From contig NZ_JAEUFG010000012.1 of assembly GCF_018588585.1 (NCBI RefSeq), forward strand, positions 92,926 through 156,925: a stretch of 64,000 bases of DNA, written 5' to 3'. Both the position numbers and the translations under genes were made by a program. The notes below the pieces were generated by a model, which saw only the letters and a list, made by a program, of their open reading frames with translations, made no database searches and had not been told where the DNA came from. Shown one piece after another: positions 1-8,944 of the stretch (within the stretch, counting starts at the first letter, position 1; each line of letters opens with the position of its first letter). This DNA comes from Bacillus sp. SM2101. GTDB lineage: Bacteria > Bacillota > Bacilli > Bacillales > SM2101.

Positions 1-527
1 TAGGGACGATCATTTCCATGTCTACAGCATACGGAACAGATTTAGGTATATCTGCTACAAGCTTACTCATTATCTTATTTGTCACACAGGTTGTTGCTGC
101 ACCATTTGCCATATTGTACGGGAAATTAGCGGATATCTTTACAGGTAAGAAAATGCTTTATGTCGGTATCATTATTTATATCATTGTTTGTATTTACGCA
201 TTTTTTCTGCAAACTACACTCGATTTTTGGATATTGGCTATGCTGGTCGCATCGTCACAAGGTGGGATTCAAGCGTTAAGCCGCTCTTACTTCGCTAAGC
301 TCATACCTAAAGAGAATGCCAATGAATTCTTTGGCTTTTACAATATCTTCGGTAAATTTGCTGCCATTATGGGACCATTTCTAGTCGGACTCACCTCACA
401 ACTAACAGGACATACGAATATGGGTGTCTTTAGTTTAATTGTTCTCTTTATTATTGGTGGAATTATTTTAATATTTGTTCCTGAACCGAAAGGTGTATCC
501 GTTCATGACAATGCTACGGTGAAATGA
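1..527 (+). CDS. UMF1/Atg22-like MFS transporter, C-terminal part
   Basis: The reading frame is open to the left edge (codons in phase from base 3), so the gene starts outside the window and the ATG at 18 is probably internal. What remains is about the last 170 residues with five hydrophobic segments. The stretch QGGIQALSRSYFAKLIP and the preceding residues GTIISMSTAYG are characteristic of the UMF1 (Atg22-like) branch of the major facilitator superfamily. These are 12-helix permeases, in bacteria mostly of unknown substrate. The gene ends in a hydrophilic tail and is followed by a strong hairpin shared with the convergent sugar-permease gene. Family assignment is good; substrate is unknown. 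Confidence 0.8.
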   Translation, partial: GTIISMSTAYGTDLGISATSLLIILFVTQVVAAPFAILYGKLADIFTGKKMLYVGIIIYIIVCIYAFFLQTTLDFWILAMLVASSQGGIQALSRSYFAKLIPKENANEFFGFYNIFGKFAAIMGPFLVGLTSQLTGHTNMGVFSLIVLFIIGGIILIFVPEPKGVSVHDNATVK

Positions 528-537
528 TAAATAAAAA

Positions 538-568
538 GGCAGAACAATCATTTTTTGATCGTTCTGCC
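538..568. terminator. Bidirectional intrinsic terminator between convergent genes
   Basis: A 13-bp stem (GGCAGAACAATCA pairing with TGATCGTTCTGCC, one mismatch) with a short T loop. It has A-rich sequence before it and lies between the transporter stop and the stop of the minus-strand permease, so it can serve both. Confidence 0.75.
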
Positions 569-616
569 CCTTGTATATAAAATTTTCGATTGGCCCCTGC
601 TAATTTCTAACAACGA

Positions 617-1792
617 TTAAGCTCTTTGCTTACGAGTCATGACATCAAAGATAACGGCAAGAGCTAAAACGCCACCACGGATAATATATTGAGGTGCGAT
701 TCCAACCCCCATTAAATTCATACCGTTTGTTAAGGAAGCCATAACGATTGCACCGATAATTGCCCCTGTTACTTTTCCAACTCCACCTGCTGCAGATACA
801 CCTCCGACGTATGCCGCTGCAATGGCATCAAGCTCGAATAATGTACCAGCTGTTGTTGTAGCAGATTGTAGACGAGCGGTGAATAGAATCCCTGATAGCG
901 CTGATAACATACCCATTGAACCGAAGACGAGAAAGATAATTTTATTGACGTTAATTCCGCTAAGGTGTGCAGCTTCTGGGTTACTACCAACAGCATAAAT
1001 ATGGCGTCCTAGCACTGTCTTAGTCGTAAAGAAATGATACAGAATAACAACAAGCAGCATAATGACAACCGTCCAAGAGAAGCCGTTATAGCCTGCTAAA
1101 ATCCATGTAATATACGCAATAATAGCTGAAACAAAAATTAATTGTAAAATGAAGATTTCCTTAGAAACAACTTCAAAATTGTACTGAATTTTGTTTTTGC
1201 GGTTCGAAATAGCGCTATAAATATAAAATATGATACCTAAACCACCGACAAGTAATGAAAGAAAATGTAACCCGTTAATTTGCAATATAGAGGGAATATA
1301 TCCATTACCAATTGCATTAAAAGCATCATTTTGAACAATAATTGTACCAGATTTTTCAGTTACGAGTAGGATTGCGCCTCGAAAAATGAGCCATCCTGCT
1401 AATGTGGCAACAAAGGAAGGAATTCCTACTTTAGCTACTAGAAAACCTGTACTTAAGCCAGCTAAAATTCCAAGTACTAGAATAATAGGAATAACTACAT
1501 ATACAGGTAGTCCAACTTCCATGAGGAGTATGGCTGCGATAGCACCAAGAAATCCAGCTAAGAAGCCGATCGATAAGTCAATGTGACGAATGACGATAAC
1601 AAGCATAACACCGACAGCTAAAACAGCAATATAACCAGCTGAATCTAGTAGATTACTAATATTTCGAGATGACATAAATAAGCCATCTGTTAGAATGGTG
1701 AATGTTACCATAATAATAATTAAGGCAATATACATACCGTAATCACGAATGTTTTCTTTTATTAAATCTTTTGCTTCATGGAATAACTTCAT
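617..1792 (-). CDS. Monosaccharide ABC transporter permease (XylH/GguB/MmsB-type)
   Basis: 391 residues, almost entirely hydrophobic, about ten membrane segments, of the BPD_transp_2 family that forms the channel of ribose/xylose/ChvE-type importers. A hydrophilic stretch near residues 195-215 separates two bundles. The length (390-400) fits XylH/GguB rather than the shorter RbsC. The ATG has AGGAGG eight bases upstream, and the ribosome site overlaps the end of the ATPase gene (12 bp between the reading frames), so the two are co-transcribed and probably translationally coupled. It is the last gene of the sugar-uptake unit that begins with the ChvE-like lipoprotein at 4517. Substrate is inferred as pentose or hexose monosaccharides; the sequence does not tell which. 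Confidence 0.9.
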   Translation of the reverse strand: MKLFHEAKDLIKENIRDYGMYIALIIIMVTFTILTDGLFMSSRNISNLLDSAGYIAVLAVGVMLVIVIRHIDLSIGFLAGFLGAIAAILLMEVGLPVYVVIPIILVLGILAGLSTGFLVAKVGIPSFVATLAGWLIFRGAILLVTEKSGTIIVQNDAFNAIGNGYIPSILQINGLHFLSLLVGGLGIIFYIYSAISNRKNKIQYNFEVVSKEIFILQLIFVSAIIAYITWILAGYNGFSWTVVIMLLVVILYHFFTTKTVLGRHIYAVGSNPEAAHLSGINVNKIIFLVFGSMGMLSALSGILFTARLQSATTTAGTLFELDAIAAAYVGGVSAAGGVGKVTGAIIGAIVMASLTNGMNLMGVGIAPQYIIRGGVLALAVIFDVMTRKQRA

Positions 1793-1804
1793 ACACTTAA
1801 CCTC

Positions 1805-3325
1805 CTATTGCGTAGCAAGCTGCATAATTTTTTCTTGATCGGCTTCATTTGCTAGCAGCTCTCCTTTGATTTCTCCTTCTGCCATTACATAAATGCGATC
1901 ACTCATTCCTAAAACCTCTCCGAGCTCAGAAGAAATCATAATAATACTCATTCCTTCCTTAATCAGTTCGTTCATGACGGAATAAATTTCAAATTTTGCT
2001 CCAACATCAATACCTCGTGTCGGCTCATCTAGAATAAGAAGCTTAGGACCAACAAACAGCCATTTACCTAACGAAACCTTCTGTTGGTTACCACCACTTA
2101 ATTTACCGACAAGCTGTTGCACGGATGATGCTTTAATTCCTAAAGATGCTTTATATTTTTCTGAGACTTTAATTTCCTCGTTGTCATTGATAATACCTTT
2201 TGAAGAGATGCCTTTCATATTTGCCGCAGAGATATTATTCTTAATGTCCTGAAGTAAGAAAAGGCCATCACCCTTACGATCCTCAGTGACATACGCAATT
2301 CCTGCTTTGATAGCATCACTCGTGTGTTTAAAATTTTGAGGCACTTCGTTAATGGTTAAATCCCCTTGTAGCTTATAAGATTTAGAGTTTCCGAAGATGC
2401 TAAGGGCTAGTTCAGTACGACCGGATCCCATAAGACCTGAAATACCGATAATTTCCCCTTGTTTGACATGAAGGTTGACATTTTTAGCAACATCTCGACC
2501 AATTTTCGGATCATACGCAGACCAGTTTTTTAATTCGAGAATTTTCGTACCAAATTTTTGCTTACTTCTCTTCGGATAAATATCTGTAATCTCTCGACCG
2601 ACCATGTTCTTAATAATAGTGTTTTCGGTCATTTCTCCCTTGGCTGCATCTAATGTACAAATTGTTTGTCCATCACGGATGACTGTTGCTTTATCCGCAA
2701 TTGAGATGACTTCTTTTAACTTGTGTGAAATCATGATGCAAGTAATGCCCTGTCCCTTTAACTCTCGTAATAGATTCAGTAAGTTTTCGCTATCGTCCTC
2801 GTTAAGTGCAGCAGTTGGCTCATCCAAAATAAGAAGCTTTACTTCTTTACTTAACGCTTTTGCAATTTCAATTAACTGTTGTTTTCCTACGCCCAAATCT
2901 TTAATTAACGTTTCAGGATTTACTTTTAAATTTACCTTTTCAAGCATTTTTTTGGACTCGACGATTGTTTGATTCCAATCAATTACGTTACCACGGTCCA
3001 CTTCATTACCTACGAATATATTTTCATAAACTGATAAATCAGGAAACAACGCAAGTTCTTGGTAGATAATAGCGATTCCGGTATCGACACTATCGTTAAT
3101 TTTGTTAAACTTTTGCACGCTGCCATTAAAAACAATGTCACCATCGTACGTTCCGTATGGATACACACCGCTAAGCACCTTCATCAGCGTCGATTTTCCC
3201 GCTCCATTTTCACCGATTAAGCAGTGTATTTCCCCTTTTTCTACTTTAAAATTAACATCACTGAGCGCTTTGACCCCAGGAAATTCCTTCGTAATCTGAT
3301 GCATTTCTAGAATATACTCGCTCAT
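1805..3325 (-). CDS. Monosaccharide ABC transporter ATPase, two fused nucleotide-binding domains (XylG/GguA/MmsA-type)
   Basis: 506 residues with two ABC domains. Domain 1 has Walker A GENGAGKST at residues 38-46, a degenerate signature LGVGKQQ near 144-150 and Walker B LLILDEPTAAL near 164. Domain 2 has a degenerate P-loop (GLMGSGRTEL near 297), a good LSGGNQQK signature near 408 and LLILDEP. One catalytic and one degenerate site is the normal pattern of the RbsA/XylG family. The sequence AIIYQELALFPDLSVYENIF resembles the ChvE-GguAB 'multiple monosaccharide' branch. It powers import by the permease at 617-1792. The start ATG has GGGAGG six bases upstream. Confidence 0.93.
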   Translation of the reverse strand: MSEYILEMHQITKEFPGVKALSDVNFKVEKGEIHCLIGENGAGKSTLMKVLSGVYPYGTYDGDIVFNGSVQKFNKINDSVDTGIAIIYQELALFPDLSVYENIFVGNEVDRGNVIDWNQTIVESKKMLEKVNLKVNPETLIKDLGVGKQQLIEIAKALSKEVKLLILDEPTAALNEDDSENLLNLLRELKGQGITCIMISHKLKEVISIADKATVIRDGQTICTLDAAKGEMTENTIIKNMVGREITDIYPKRSKQKFGTKILELKNWSAYDPKIGRDVAKNVNLHVKQGEIIGISGLMGSGRTELALSIFGNSKSYKLQGDLTINEVPQNFKHTSDAIKAGIAYVTEDRKGDGLFLLQDIKNNISAANMKGISSKGIINDNEEIKVSEKYKASLGIKASSVQQLVGKLSGGNQQKVSLGKWLFVGPKLLILDEPTRGIDVGAKFEIYSVMNELIKEGMSIIMISSELGEVLGMSDRIYVMAEGEIKGELLANEADQEKIMQLATQ

Positions 3326-3410
3326 GATTAACCTCCCTTACGAAAACAACTAAAATAATTAGAAATAGTGACAGACGTATCTATCACTATTTCCATAAAG
3401 CATGCGCATT

Positions 3411-4517
3411 TTATTTTAGACCTTCAAATTCGCTCTCTTCATAGTAGCCAGAATCAATGAGCTCACTCTTAACGTTAACGTCCTCAACGACGATTACATC
3501 AGTTTGTTTTGCATCTACTTCTTTGCTACCGTTGTCATAAGAACCAGTTGTTTCAGGTGAACCACCGTCTAAAACAGCAACTGCCATTCCAATTGCGTCT
3601 TTTACAAGTGTACGAACATCTTTAAATACTGTCATTGCTTGCTTACCATCAATAATATATTGGATAGAAGCTTTTTCAGCATCTTGCCCAGTTACTACAT
3701 AGCTTGAAACCTCAGGATCTGATCCAAATACATCAGCGATAGAGCGTGCTGTTCCGTCATTTGGCGCAAGAACTGCAACATCACCCTTCATATCTGCTCC
3801 TACAGCTGTTAAATGTGTTTGAGCTTTATTTTTCGCTTCATTAGGATCCCAGTTAGTTGTAACCTGTCCTAAGATTTTACCCATTTCATCACGTGAAAGC
3901 TCAGCTTTATCTTTTAAAGCTTCTGCTTCGCTAGAGTTTGCGATGACAAAAGTGCCATCAGCAATCTTTGGTTGAAGTACGCTCCAAGCTCCTTCAAAAA
4001 ACAAGAATGCGTTATTGTCAGAAGCAGCTCCAGCATATAAATATAAAGGAGTGCCTGAGCCGTTAGCATTGTCAATTAAAAATTGTCCTTGAGCTGCACC
4101 TACCGCTATGCTATCAAATGTAACGTAATAATCTACAGCCTCAGTTCCAGTAATAAGGCGGTCGTATGCAATGACAGTAACGTCATCCTTTTTAGCAGCA
4201 TCTACTGCACCCGCTGCAGCTGCCCCGTCCTGTGGAGCGATAATTAAGACATCGATTCCTTTGTTAAGTAATGTTTCAACATTTTCTTTTTCTTTAGCTG
4301 AAGATCCTTGGCTAAATAAAATTTCTGTTGAGTAGTCTGAATCTGCTAATGCATCTTTAAACCTTTGCTCATCTTGTACCCATCTAGGTTCATCTTTCGT
4401 AGGTAAAACAATACCGATACTTACATCGTTACCACTTCCTGTAGTAGCACTACCGCAGCCTACAGCTACTAGTGCAAGCATCATGACAACGATGGCCGCT
4501 ATAATTCTCTTTTTCAT
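3411..4517 (-). CDS. chvE: ChvE-like sugar-binding lipoprotein of the ABC importer
   Basis: 368 residues from the ATG at 4517. A longer open frame reaches 4604, but AAGGGG lies just before 4517 and a lipoprotein signal starts there (MKKR, hydrophobic core, VAVGC lipobox). The mature protein is a Peripla_BP_4 fold with the ChvE/MmsB-type opening IGIVLPTKDEPRW and a conserved QDAEKAS near the C-terminus. ChvE relatives bind galactose, arabinose, xylose and similar sugars. The gene heads the unit binding protein-ATPase-permease, with a cre site 65 bp upstream of the start. It is clearly a different subfamily from the XylF-like binding protein at 4740-5822, so the locus offers two capture proteins for one visible channel. 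Symbol given by family resemblance only. Confidence 0.85.
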   Translation of the reverse strand: MKKRIIAAIVVMMLALVAVGCGSATTGSGNDVSIGIVLPTKDEPRWVQDEQRFKDALADSDYSTEILFSQGSSAKEKENVETLLNKGIDVLIIAPQDGAAAAGAVDAAKKDDVTVIAYDRLITGTEAVDYYVTFDSIAVGAAQGQFLIDNANGSGTPLYLYAGAASDNNAFLFFEGAWSVLQPKIADGTFVIANSSEAEALKDKAELSRDEMGKILGQVTTNWDPNEAKNKAQTHLTAVGADMKGDVAVLAPNDGTARSIADVFGSDPEVSSYVVTGQDAEKASIQYIIDGKQAMTVFKDVRTLVKDAIGMAVAVLDGGSPETTGSYDNGSKEVDAKQTDVIVVEDVNVKSELIDSGYYEESEFEGLK

Positions 4518-4582
4518 CAAAAATCCCCTTTCGAATTTAAGTTGTGTCTTAATAACTCCAATATAGCAGTCAGGCATTATGA

Positions 4583-4596
4583 TGAAAACGCTTTCT
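4583..4596 (-). promoter_or_regulatory. Probable cre (CcpA) operator
   Basis: On the plus strand TGAAAACGCTTTCT differs from the 14-bp cre consensus TGWAANCGNTNWCA only in the last base. It sits 65 bp before the ChvE-like start. On the minus strand it lies between a TTGTGC and a CATAAT hexamer (spacing 19), so it probably overlaps the promoter and would repress transport when a preferred sugar is present. The motif is seen in the sequence; repression is inferred from the known CcpA system. Confidence 0.65.
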
Positions 4597-4688
4597 ATTA
4601 GCACAATTTTAATATTATCTGTATTTTTTTAATATTAGTTTAGTAAGTTGCTAACCTACTTATAAAAATGCGTATCTACTGGAAGGGT

Positions 4689-4716
4689 AAAAAACCGCCA
4701 GGATGCATCCTGGCGG
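4689..4716 (-). terminator. Intrinsic terminator after the XylF-like gene
   Basis: A perfect 22-bp palindrome (CCGCCAGGATG mirrored) at 4695-4716, followed on the minus strand by six T residues. It lies 24 bp beyond the stop of the XylF-like gene and separates that gene from the ChvE-like transport unit. Confidence 0.88.
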
Positions 4717-4739
4717 TCTGTGAATAATAAATTCTTTTG

Positions 4740-5822
4740 TTATCTGTCGTATACTTCTTCAATAGAATGAAAGTCGTCAGCGATAATTGTTTCATCGATA
4801 TTATGCTTATTTACTGCAATTGGTGAAAGGAGAACAGAAGGCACCTCGAATTTCCCATTATTAATGGTAGTCTGAACATCAACAACTTGACCTTCTGCTA
4901 GCTTAACAGCAAGCTCAGCAGCTTTTTCGGTTAAATCAATAATTGGCTTATAAACAGTCATTGTTTGTGTTCCATCAACGATTCGTTGAACAGCAGCAAG
5001 CTCAGCATCTTGACCAGAAACTGGGATTTTACCTAGAAGCCCTTGTTCAGCGAGTGCTTGAATGACAGCTCCAGCGGTTGCATCATTTGCAGCAATGACA
5101 GCATCAATCTGATTATTATTCGCTATTAAAGCTGCTTTCATATTTTCATAAGCATTTTCAGGTAACCAATCTTTCGTCCATTGGTCATATACAATCGTAA
5201 TATCTCCTCTGTCAATGAATGGCTTGAGGACGTTAAATGCTCCTTTTCTAAATAAATGGGCGTTATTATCTGTTTCTGCTCCGCCAATATATACATACTT
5301 TCCTGTTGGAACCAATGATGTAATTGCTTTCGCTTGAAGCTCACCTACCTGTTCATTGTCATATGATACGTATAAATCAAGCTTAGCGTTTTTCACTAGT
5401 CGATCATAGGAAAGTACCTTAATACCAGCCAAATGGGCCTTTTCAACGATCATTGCTGTTGATTCTGCGTTGTGAGGAACAACGACGAGTATGTCGATGC
5501 CTAGACTAATTAATTTTTCTGCTTGTGAGATTTGCAAGGCATCGTCTCCATTTGAAGCAAAGATTTCTACTTCTGCGCCAAGTGCCTCTACTGCTTCTTT
5601 GAAGCGATCTCTATCTCTTAACCAACGCTCCTCCAATAATGTATCCATAGAAAAGCCAATTTTAAGCTTTTTTTCCTCATCTACAGATTCAAATGTCGTT
5701 TGTTCTTGTTCTGGCAGAGTCGAATTTGTTGTCGAATCTCTTTCATTTAAGCATGCTGTAGTCATTGCAAGCAGAGCCAAAAAGAACAATAGTAGACTTC
5801 CTTGACAAAATAACCGTTTCAT
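4740..5822 (-). CDS. XylF-like sugar-binding lipoprotein
   Basis: 360 residues from the ATG at 5822, which has AAGGAG at the right distance; a longer frame to 5903 lacks this. The N-terminus is a lipoprotein signal (MKRLF, hydrophobic run, lipobox AMTTAC). The mature part is a Peripla_BP fold close to XylF/AraE-type proteins: IGFSMDTLLEERW, an SYDRLV segment and PVSGQDAELAAVQRI. It follows the regulator gene by 139 bp and has its own strong terminator, so it can be made in excess over the membrane components, as is usual for binding proteins. D-xylose or L-arabinose is the likeliest ligand by family; this is inference. Confidence 0.85.
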   Translation of the reverse strand: MKRLFCQGSLLLFFLALLAMTTACLNERDSTTNSTLPEQEQTTFESVDEEKKLKIGFSMDTLLEERWLRDRDRFKEAVEALGAEVEIFASNGDDALQISQAEKLISLGIDILVVVPHNAESTAMIVEKAHLAGIKVLSYDRLVKNAKLDLYVSYDNEQVGELQAKAITSLVPTGKYVYIGGAETDNNAHLFRKGAFNVLKPFIDRGDITIVYDQWTKDWLPENAYENMKAALIANNNQIDAVIAANDATAGAVIQALAEQGLLGKIPVSGQDAELAAVQRIVDGTQTMTVYKPIIDLTEKAAELAVKLAEGQVVDVQTTINNGKFEVPSVLLSPIAVNKHNIDETIIADDFHSIEEVYDR

Positions 5823-5961
5823 AGGATAAATTCGCTCCTTTTCTACTGAAAGGAAAACTTTTTTAATAGTTTTAGCTCTCAGCGATACAAGTGGATTTGT
5901 CAATCAGATGAAGCATATCCTCCACCGATAACGAAAATGTTGAAGTTTTTTAACGACTTGG

Positions 5962-7503
5962 TTATTCCTTCATTCCGATAAGTGATTTACGATATTCGGT
6001 CGGTGAAGCGCCACACAGCTTTTTAAACACTTTACTGAAATAGTTTGGGTCGTGATAACCGACTTCGAATGTAATTTCTTTTAAGCTTTTATCAGGATTC
6101 ATCATCAGCTTCTTCGCCTTTTCGATGCGACATTCTGTTAGGAAGCTGATGTAGTTCACCCCAAGCTGTTCTTTAAACATCTTACTAATATAAATAGGAC
6201 TTAATCCAACTTTGTGTCCGATTTTATCTAGTGAAATTTCTTTATGAGAATGTTCAATAATGTACTGCTTAATTTGTTGAATAGTGTCATCTTCTAATTG
6301 ACTACAATAATCTACATAGGACTGCCACATATAATCTAGTAAATAACTTGTCTCAGCTTGAAGCTGTCGAAAATCATGTATTTGTGTCGAGAACAAAGGG
6401 GTATAAGGCTCAACTCCCAGTTCAGTTAACACGCGAGATGCAATCCAAAGCAACTCTAGTACACGTTGCTGTGATTGCATTACGTTTGTTTTTTCACTCT
6501 CATAGCGGTGGATTAAATTAATCACGTATGAAGAGAATTCTTCCCATTTCCCATTTCGAACTTGATCAAATAGCTTCTTTTCCAGTTGTTTTAAATTTTG
6601 ATCCTCTGAGTTCTCATCATGTGTAGGTAAATCAGCATAAAAACGGAATCTTACATGAGGCTTCGCCTCTTTGGTTGCTATAAGTGACTCCTGATAAGAA
6701 TGGCGTATTTTGTCTAATGAATGACATACATTTCCTATGCCGATAAACCAACTCGTGTTATTAGTAGATTTCGGAATAGATAGAATGGCTTGAGCAAGAG
6801 AAACTGCTTGTAAACGAAATGATTTCTCTTGTTGTCTGAACACGATAATTGGCAATTGGCGACCATATAAGGCTCCAACCCAACCTCGTTCTGTCTTTCT
6901 TACCTTCTCTTTGATAGCTGAATAGAAACGTTCTGCTCCTTTTGGAAGCAAGACGCTCATTACAAATTTTTCGTTTGACATTTGAATATCTAATAGTTGA
7001 ATTAACTCGTCTAAATGTATGTCATGCATATGGTCGAAGAGCAGTTGTGTCACTACATCAGTTTCAACGATGGGTAATGTTTTTTGAAGAGCATGCTGTT
7101 GAAACGTACTTATCGCCATGGATTCTCTTTCTTGTTCGAGTAGGCTCAATACTTTTCCGACCGTGTCTATGATTTCACTCGTCTTGCTTGGTTTCAGTAA
7201 ATAGTCCTTCACTCCTAGCTTCATTGCTGTATGGGCATAATCAAACTTGGCGAAAGCAGTGATCATAATAAATTTAATATTCGGATGATCTTTATTAATT
7301 CGCTCAATTGCTTCAAGCCCATTTATTCCTGGCATCTGAATATCCATTAAGACTAAATCTGGTGAAAATTCTTCGACTATCTGGATAGCTGCTTGTCCAT
7401 TTTTTGCTTGCTCTATAACAAGACCGGAGAAGTTTTTTTCTAGAATGTATTTTAGACCTTCTCGTTCTACTTGTTCATCATCAACGATTAGGAGTTTCAC
7501 CAT
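5962..7503 (-). CDS. YesN/AraC-type response regulator of the sugar-uptake locus
   Basis: 513 residues. The receiver domain is residues 1-120, with the acidic pair D8-D9, phosphoacceptor D54 in LVLMDIQMPG and the conserved lysine in DYLLKPS. A long middle region of unknown fold is followed by a C-terminal AraC double helix-turn-helix (about 410-510: SLDKIGHKVGLSPIYISKMF and a second helix pair ending GYHDPNYFSKVFKKL). It overlaps the upstream histidine kinase gene by 23 bp, so the pair is co-translated. By analogy with YesN of the XylFII-LytS-YesN system in Clostridium beijerinckii and AraT of Geobacillus, it should activate the adjacent binding-protein and transport genes. Confidence 0.9.
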   Translation of the reverse strand: MVKLLIVDDEQVEREGLKYILEKNFSGLVIEQAKNGQAAIQIVEEFSPDLVLMDIQMPGINGLEAIERINKDHPNIKFIMITAFAKFDYAHTAMKLGVKDYLLKPSKTSEIIDTVGKVLSLLEQERESMAISTFQQHALQKTLPIVETDVVTQLLFDHMHDIHLDELIQLLDIQMSNEKFVMSVLLPKGAERFYSAIKEKVRKTERGWVGALYGRQLPIIVFRQQEKSFRLQAVSLAQAILSIPKSTNNTSWFIGIGNVCHSLDKIRHSYQESLIATKEAKPHVRFRFYADLPTHDENSEDQNLKQLEKKLFDQVRNGKWEEFSSYVINLIHRYESEKTNVMQSQQRVLELLWIASRVLTELGVEPYTPLFSTQIHDFRQLQAETSYLLDYMWQSYVDYCSQLEDDTIQQIKQYIIEHSHKEISLDKIGHKVGLSPIYISKMFKEQLGVNYISFLTECRIEKAKKLMMNPDKSLKEITFEVGYHDPNYFSKVFKKLCGASPTEYRKSLIGMKE

Positions 7504-8944
7504 CTTTTTCGATTCTCCTTTTCTTCGGAATTTTCAACACAACCTTTGTACCTATTCCAAGCGTGCTTTCAATATCCATGATATTTTCATAGCCATAGAA
7601 AAGTCGTAACCGTTTACCAACATTACTCATGCCAATCCCAGTTGAGTGTCCTTCGGTATCAATACTGTTACCCTCTAATATTTGCTTCCTTTTATGTTCG
7701 TTCATCCCAGGGCCATCGTCCTCAATTTCAATTGTCACTTCGTCAGTACTGTTGATTGCACGGAACCAAATGATGCCACCTTCTTCTTTTGGCTCAATAG
7801 CATGTATTACCGCATTTTCAATGATTGGCTGCAACGTTAGCCTTGGAATTTGTAAACCTAGACATTTTTCGTCTATATTCATATGAAATTGTAGGCGTTC
7901 GGTAAATCTTGCTTTTTGTATATCAATATATTGCTGAAGAATATTAACCTCTTCAGCAAGAGTAGTAGATTTGTCTAAGCTTTTTAAATTATAGCGCAAC
8001 AAGCTGGCAACGCTTACTATAAGATCACTAGTTTCTTCTGAGCCTTCCATATACGCCTTTTTAGAAAGCGTATTAAGGGTGTTATACAAGAAATGAGGGT
8101 TCATTTGGCTCTGTAAACTATGGAGCTGGCTTTCTTGTAGTAAGAGCTTGTTCTCCTTTAGTTCATTTTCGAGCTGTGCATTTTGTTGTACTTCCAGTAG
8201 AAAGTTATTTATATTAATTCGCATACGATCAAACATCTTTGCGAGAAACGAAATTTCATCATTGGAATCAACTTCAATTTTAGAATTGAATCGTCCTTTT
8301 GATAATTCAATAGCGGCTTGGGTCAACTTCTTTACTGGTCTAGTAATTCTCAAGGAGAACCAGTAAGTAAATTGTACGAGCAACAAGGTAATTAACAATA
8401 ACAGCCAAATTCCAAGCTTTTTCAGTTCTTCTGATTGTTCAATAATTCCACGATAGAAACGATCGTACGTGTTTAGCTCTTTGTCAATTAATGTGAGTGT
8501 CATCTCAGATATATATTTAGATATGTGCGTAGCTTCTGTTAATACTTCTAAATAATCTTCTGTTTCTTTCTCTGTACGGAACAGAAGCGAGCGTTCCGTT
8601 GCTTCAATGAGACTATCGATTAAATTTTCATAATTGGTTAAGGCAAAATCATTTTGGTTATTTCTAAATTTAGACACTTCATCCTTTTTATTTTGAAGTT
8701 TATTTACGTTAAGTTGAAGCGCTTCCAAATTTGCAAATGAAGGATTGAGTAAATAGTTGTTCAAATCTGTGACCATTTGCTGACTGACACTTGATACCTC
8801 ATTCATACTTAAATAGCGTTCAAGTATATCATTATATTGATTTTGCGTTTTTTGATTATAATAGGTGAGTGAAATCCAAATTGCGACCATGATGAATAGA
8901 ATGACTGTGGCGAGTGCCCATATTTTCTTTTGTAGACTGTTCAT
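7481..8944 (-). CDS. LytS/YesM-type sensor histidine kinase
   Basis: 487 residues. Membrane helix 1 is residues 8-28, then an extracytoplasmic helical domain of about 150 residues, helix 2 (177-198), HAMP (199-252), a His_kinase domain with H284 in QMNPHFLYNTL, and an HATPase_c domain with DDGPGM and GTKVVLKIPK. The order is that of YesM/LytS kinases. The start codon overlaps the stop of the sugar-sensor gene (ATGA). The helical sensor without a recognisable ligand pocket fits a kinase that reads sugar through the separate binding protein encoded next to it. Phosphate transfer is expected to the regulator at 5962-7503. Confidence 0.92.
   Translation of the reverse strand: MNSLQKKIWALATVILFIMVAIWISLTYYNQKTQNQYNDILERYLSMNEVSSVSQQMVTDLNNYLLNPSFANLEALQLNVNKLQNKKDEVSKFRNNQNDFALTNYENLIDSLIEATERSLLFRTEKETEDYLEVLTEATHISKYISEMTLTLIDKELNTYDRFYRGIIEQSEELKKLGIWLLLLITLLLVQFTYWFSLRITRPVKKLTQAAIELSKGRFNSKIEVDSNDEISFLAKMFDRMRININNFLLEVQQNAQLENELKENKLLLQESQLHSLQSQMNPHFLYNTLNTLSKKAYMEGSEETSDLIVSVASLLRYNLKSLDKSTTLAEEVNILQQYIDIQKARFTERLQFHMNIDEKCLGLQIPRLTLQPIIENAVIHAIEPKEEGGIIWFRAINSTDEVTIEIEDDGPGMNEHKRKQILEGNSIDTEGHSTGIGMSNVGKRLRLFYGYENIMDIESTLGIGTKVVLKIPKKRRIEKDGETPNR

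Noticed and set aside
2604..2972. 122-codon plus-strand frame opposite the sugar ATPase gene
   Set aside because: Antisense shadow of the ATPase coding frame; no ribosome site and no protein-like motifs.
7629..7886. 85-codon plus-strand frame opposite the histidine kinase
   Set aside because: Antisense shadow of conserved kinase motifs; composition rich in S/P/C as expected from reversed codons.
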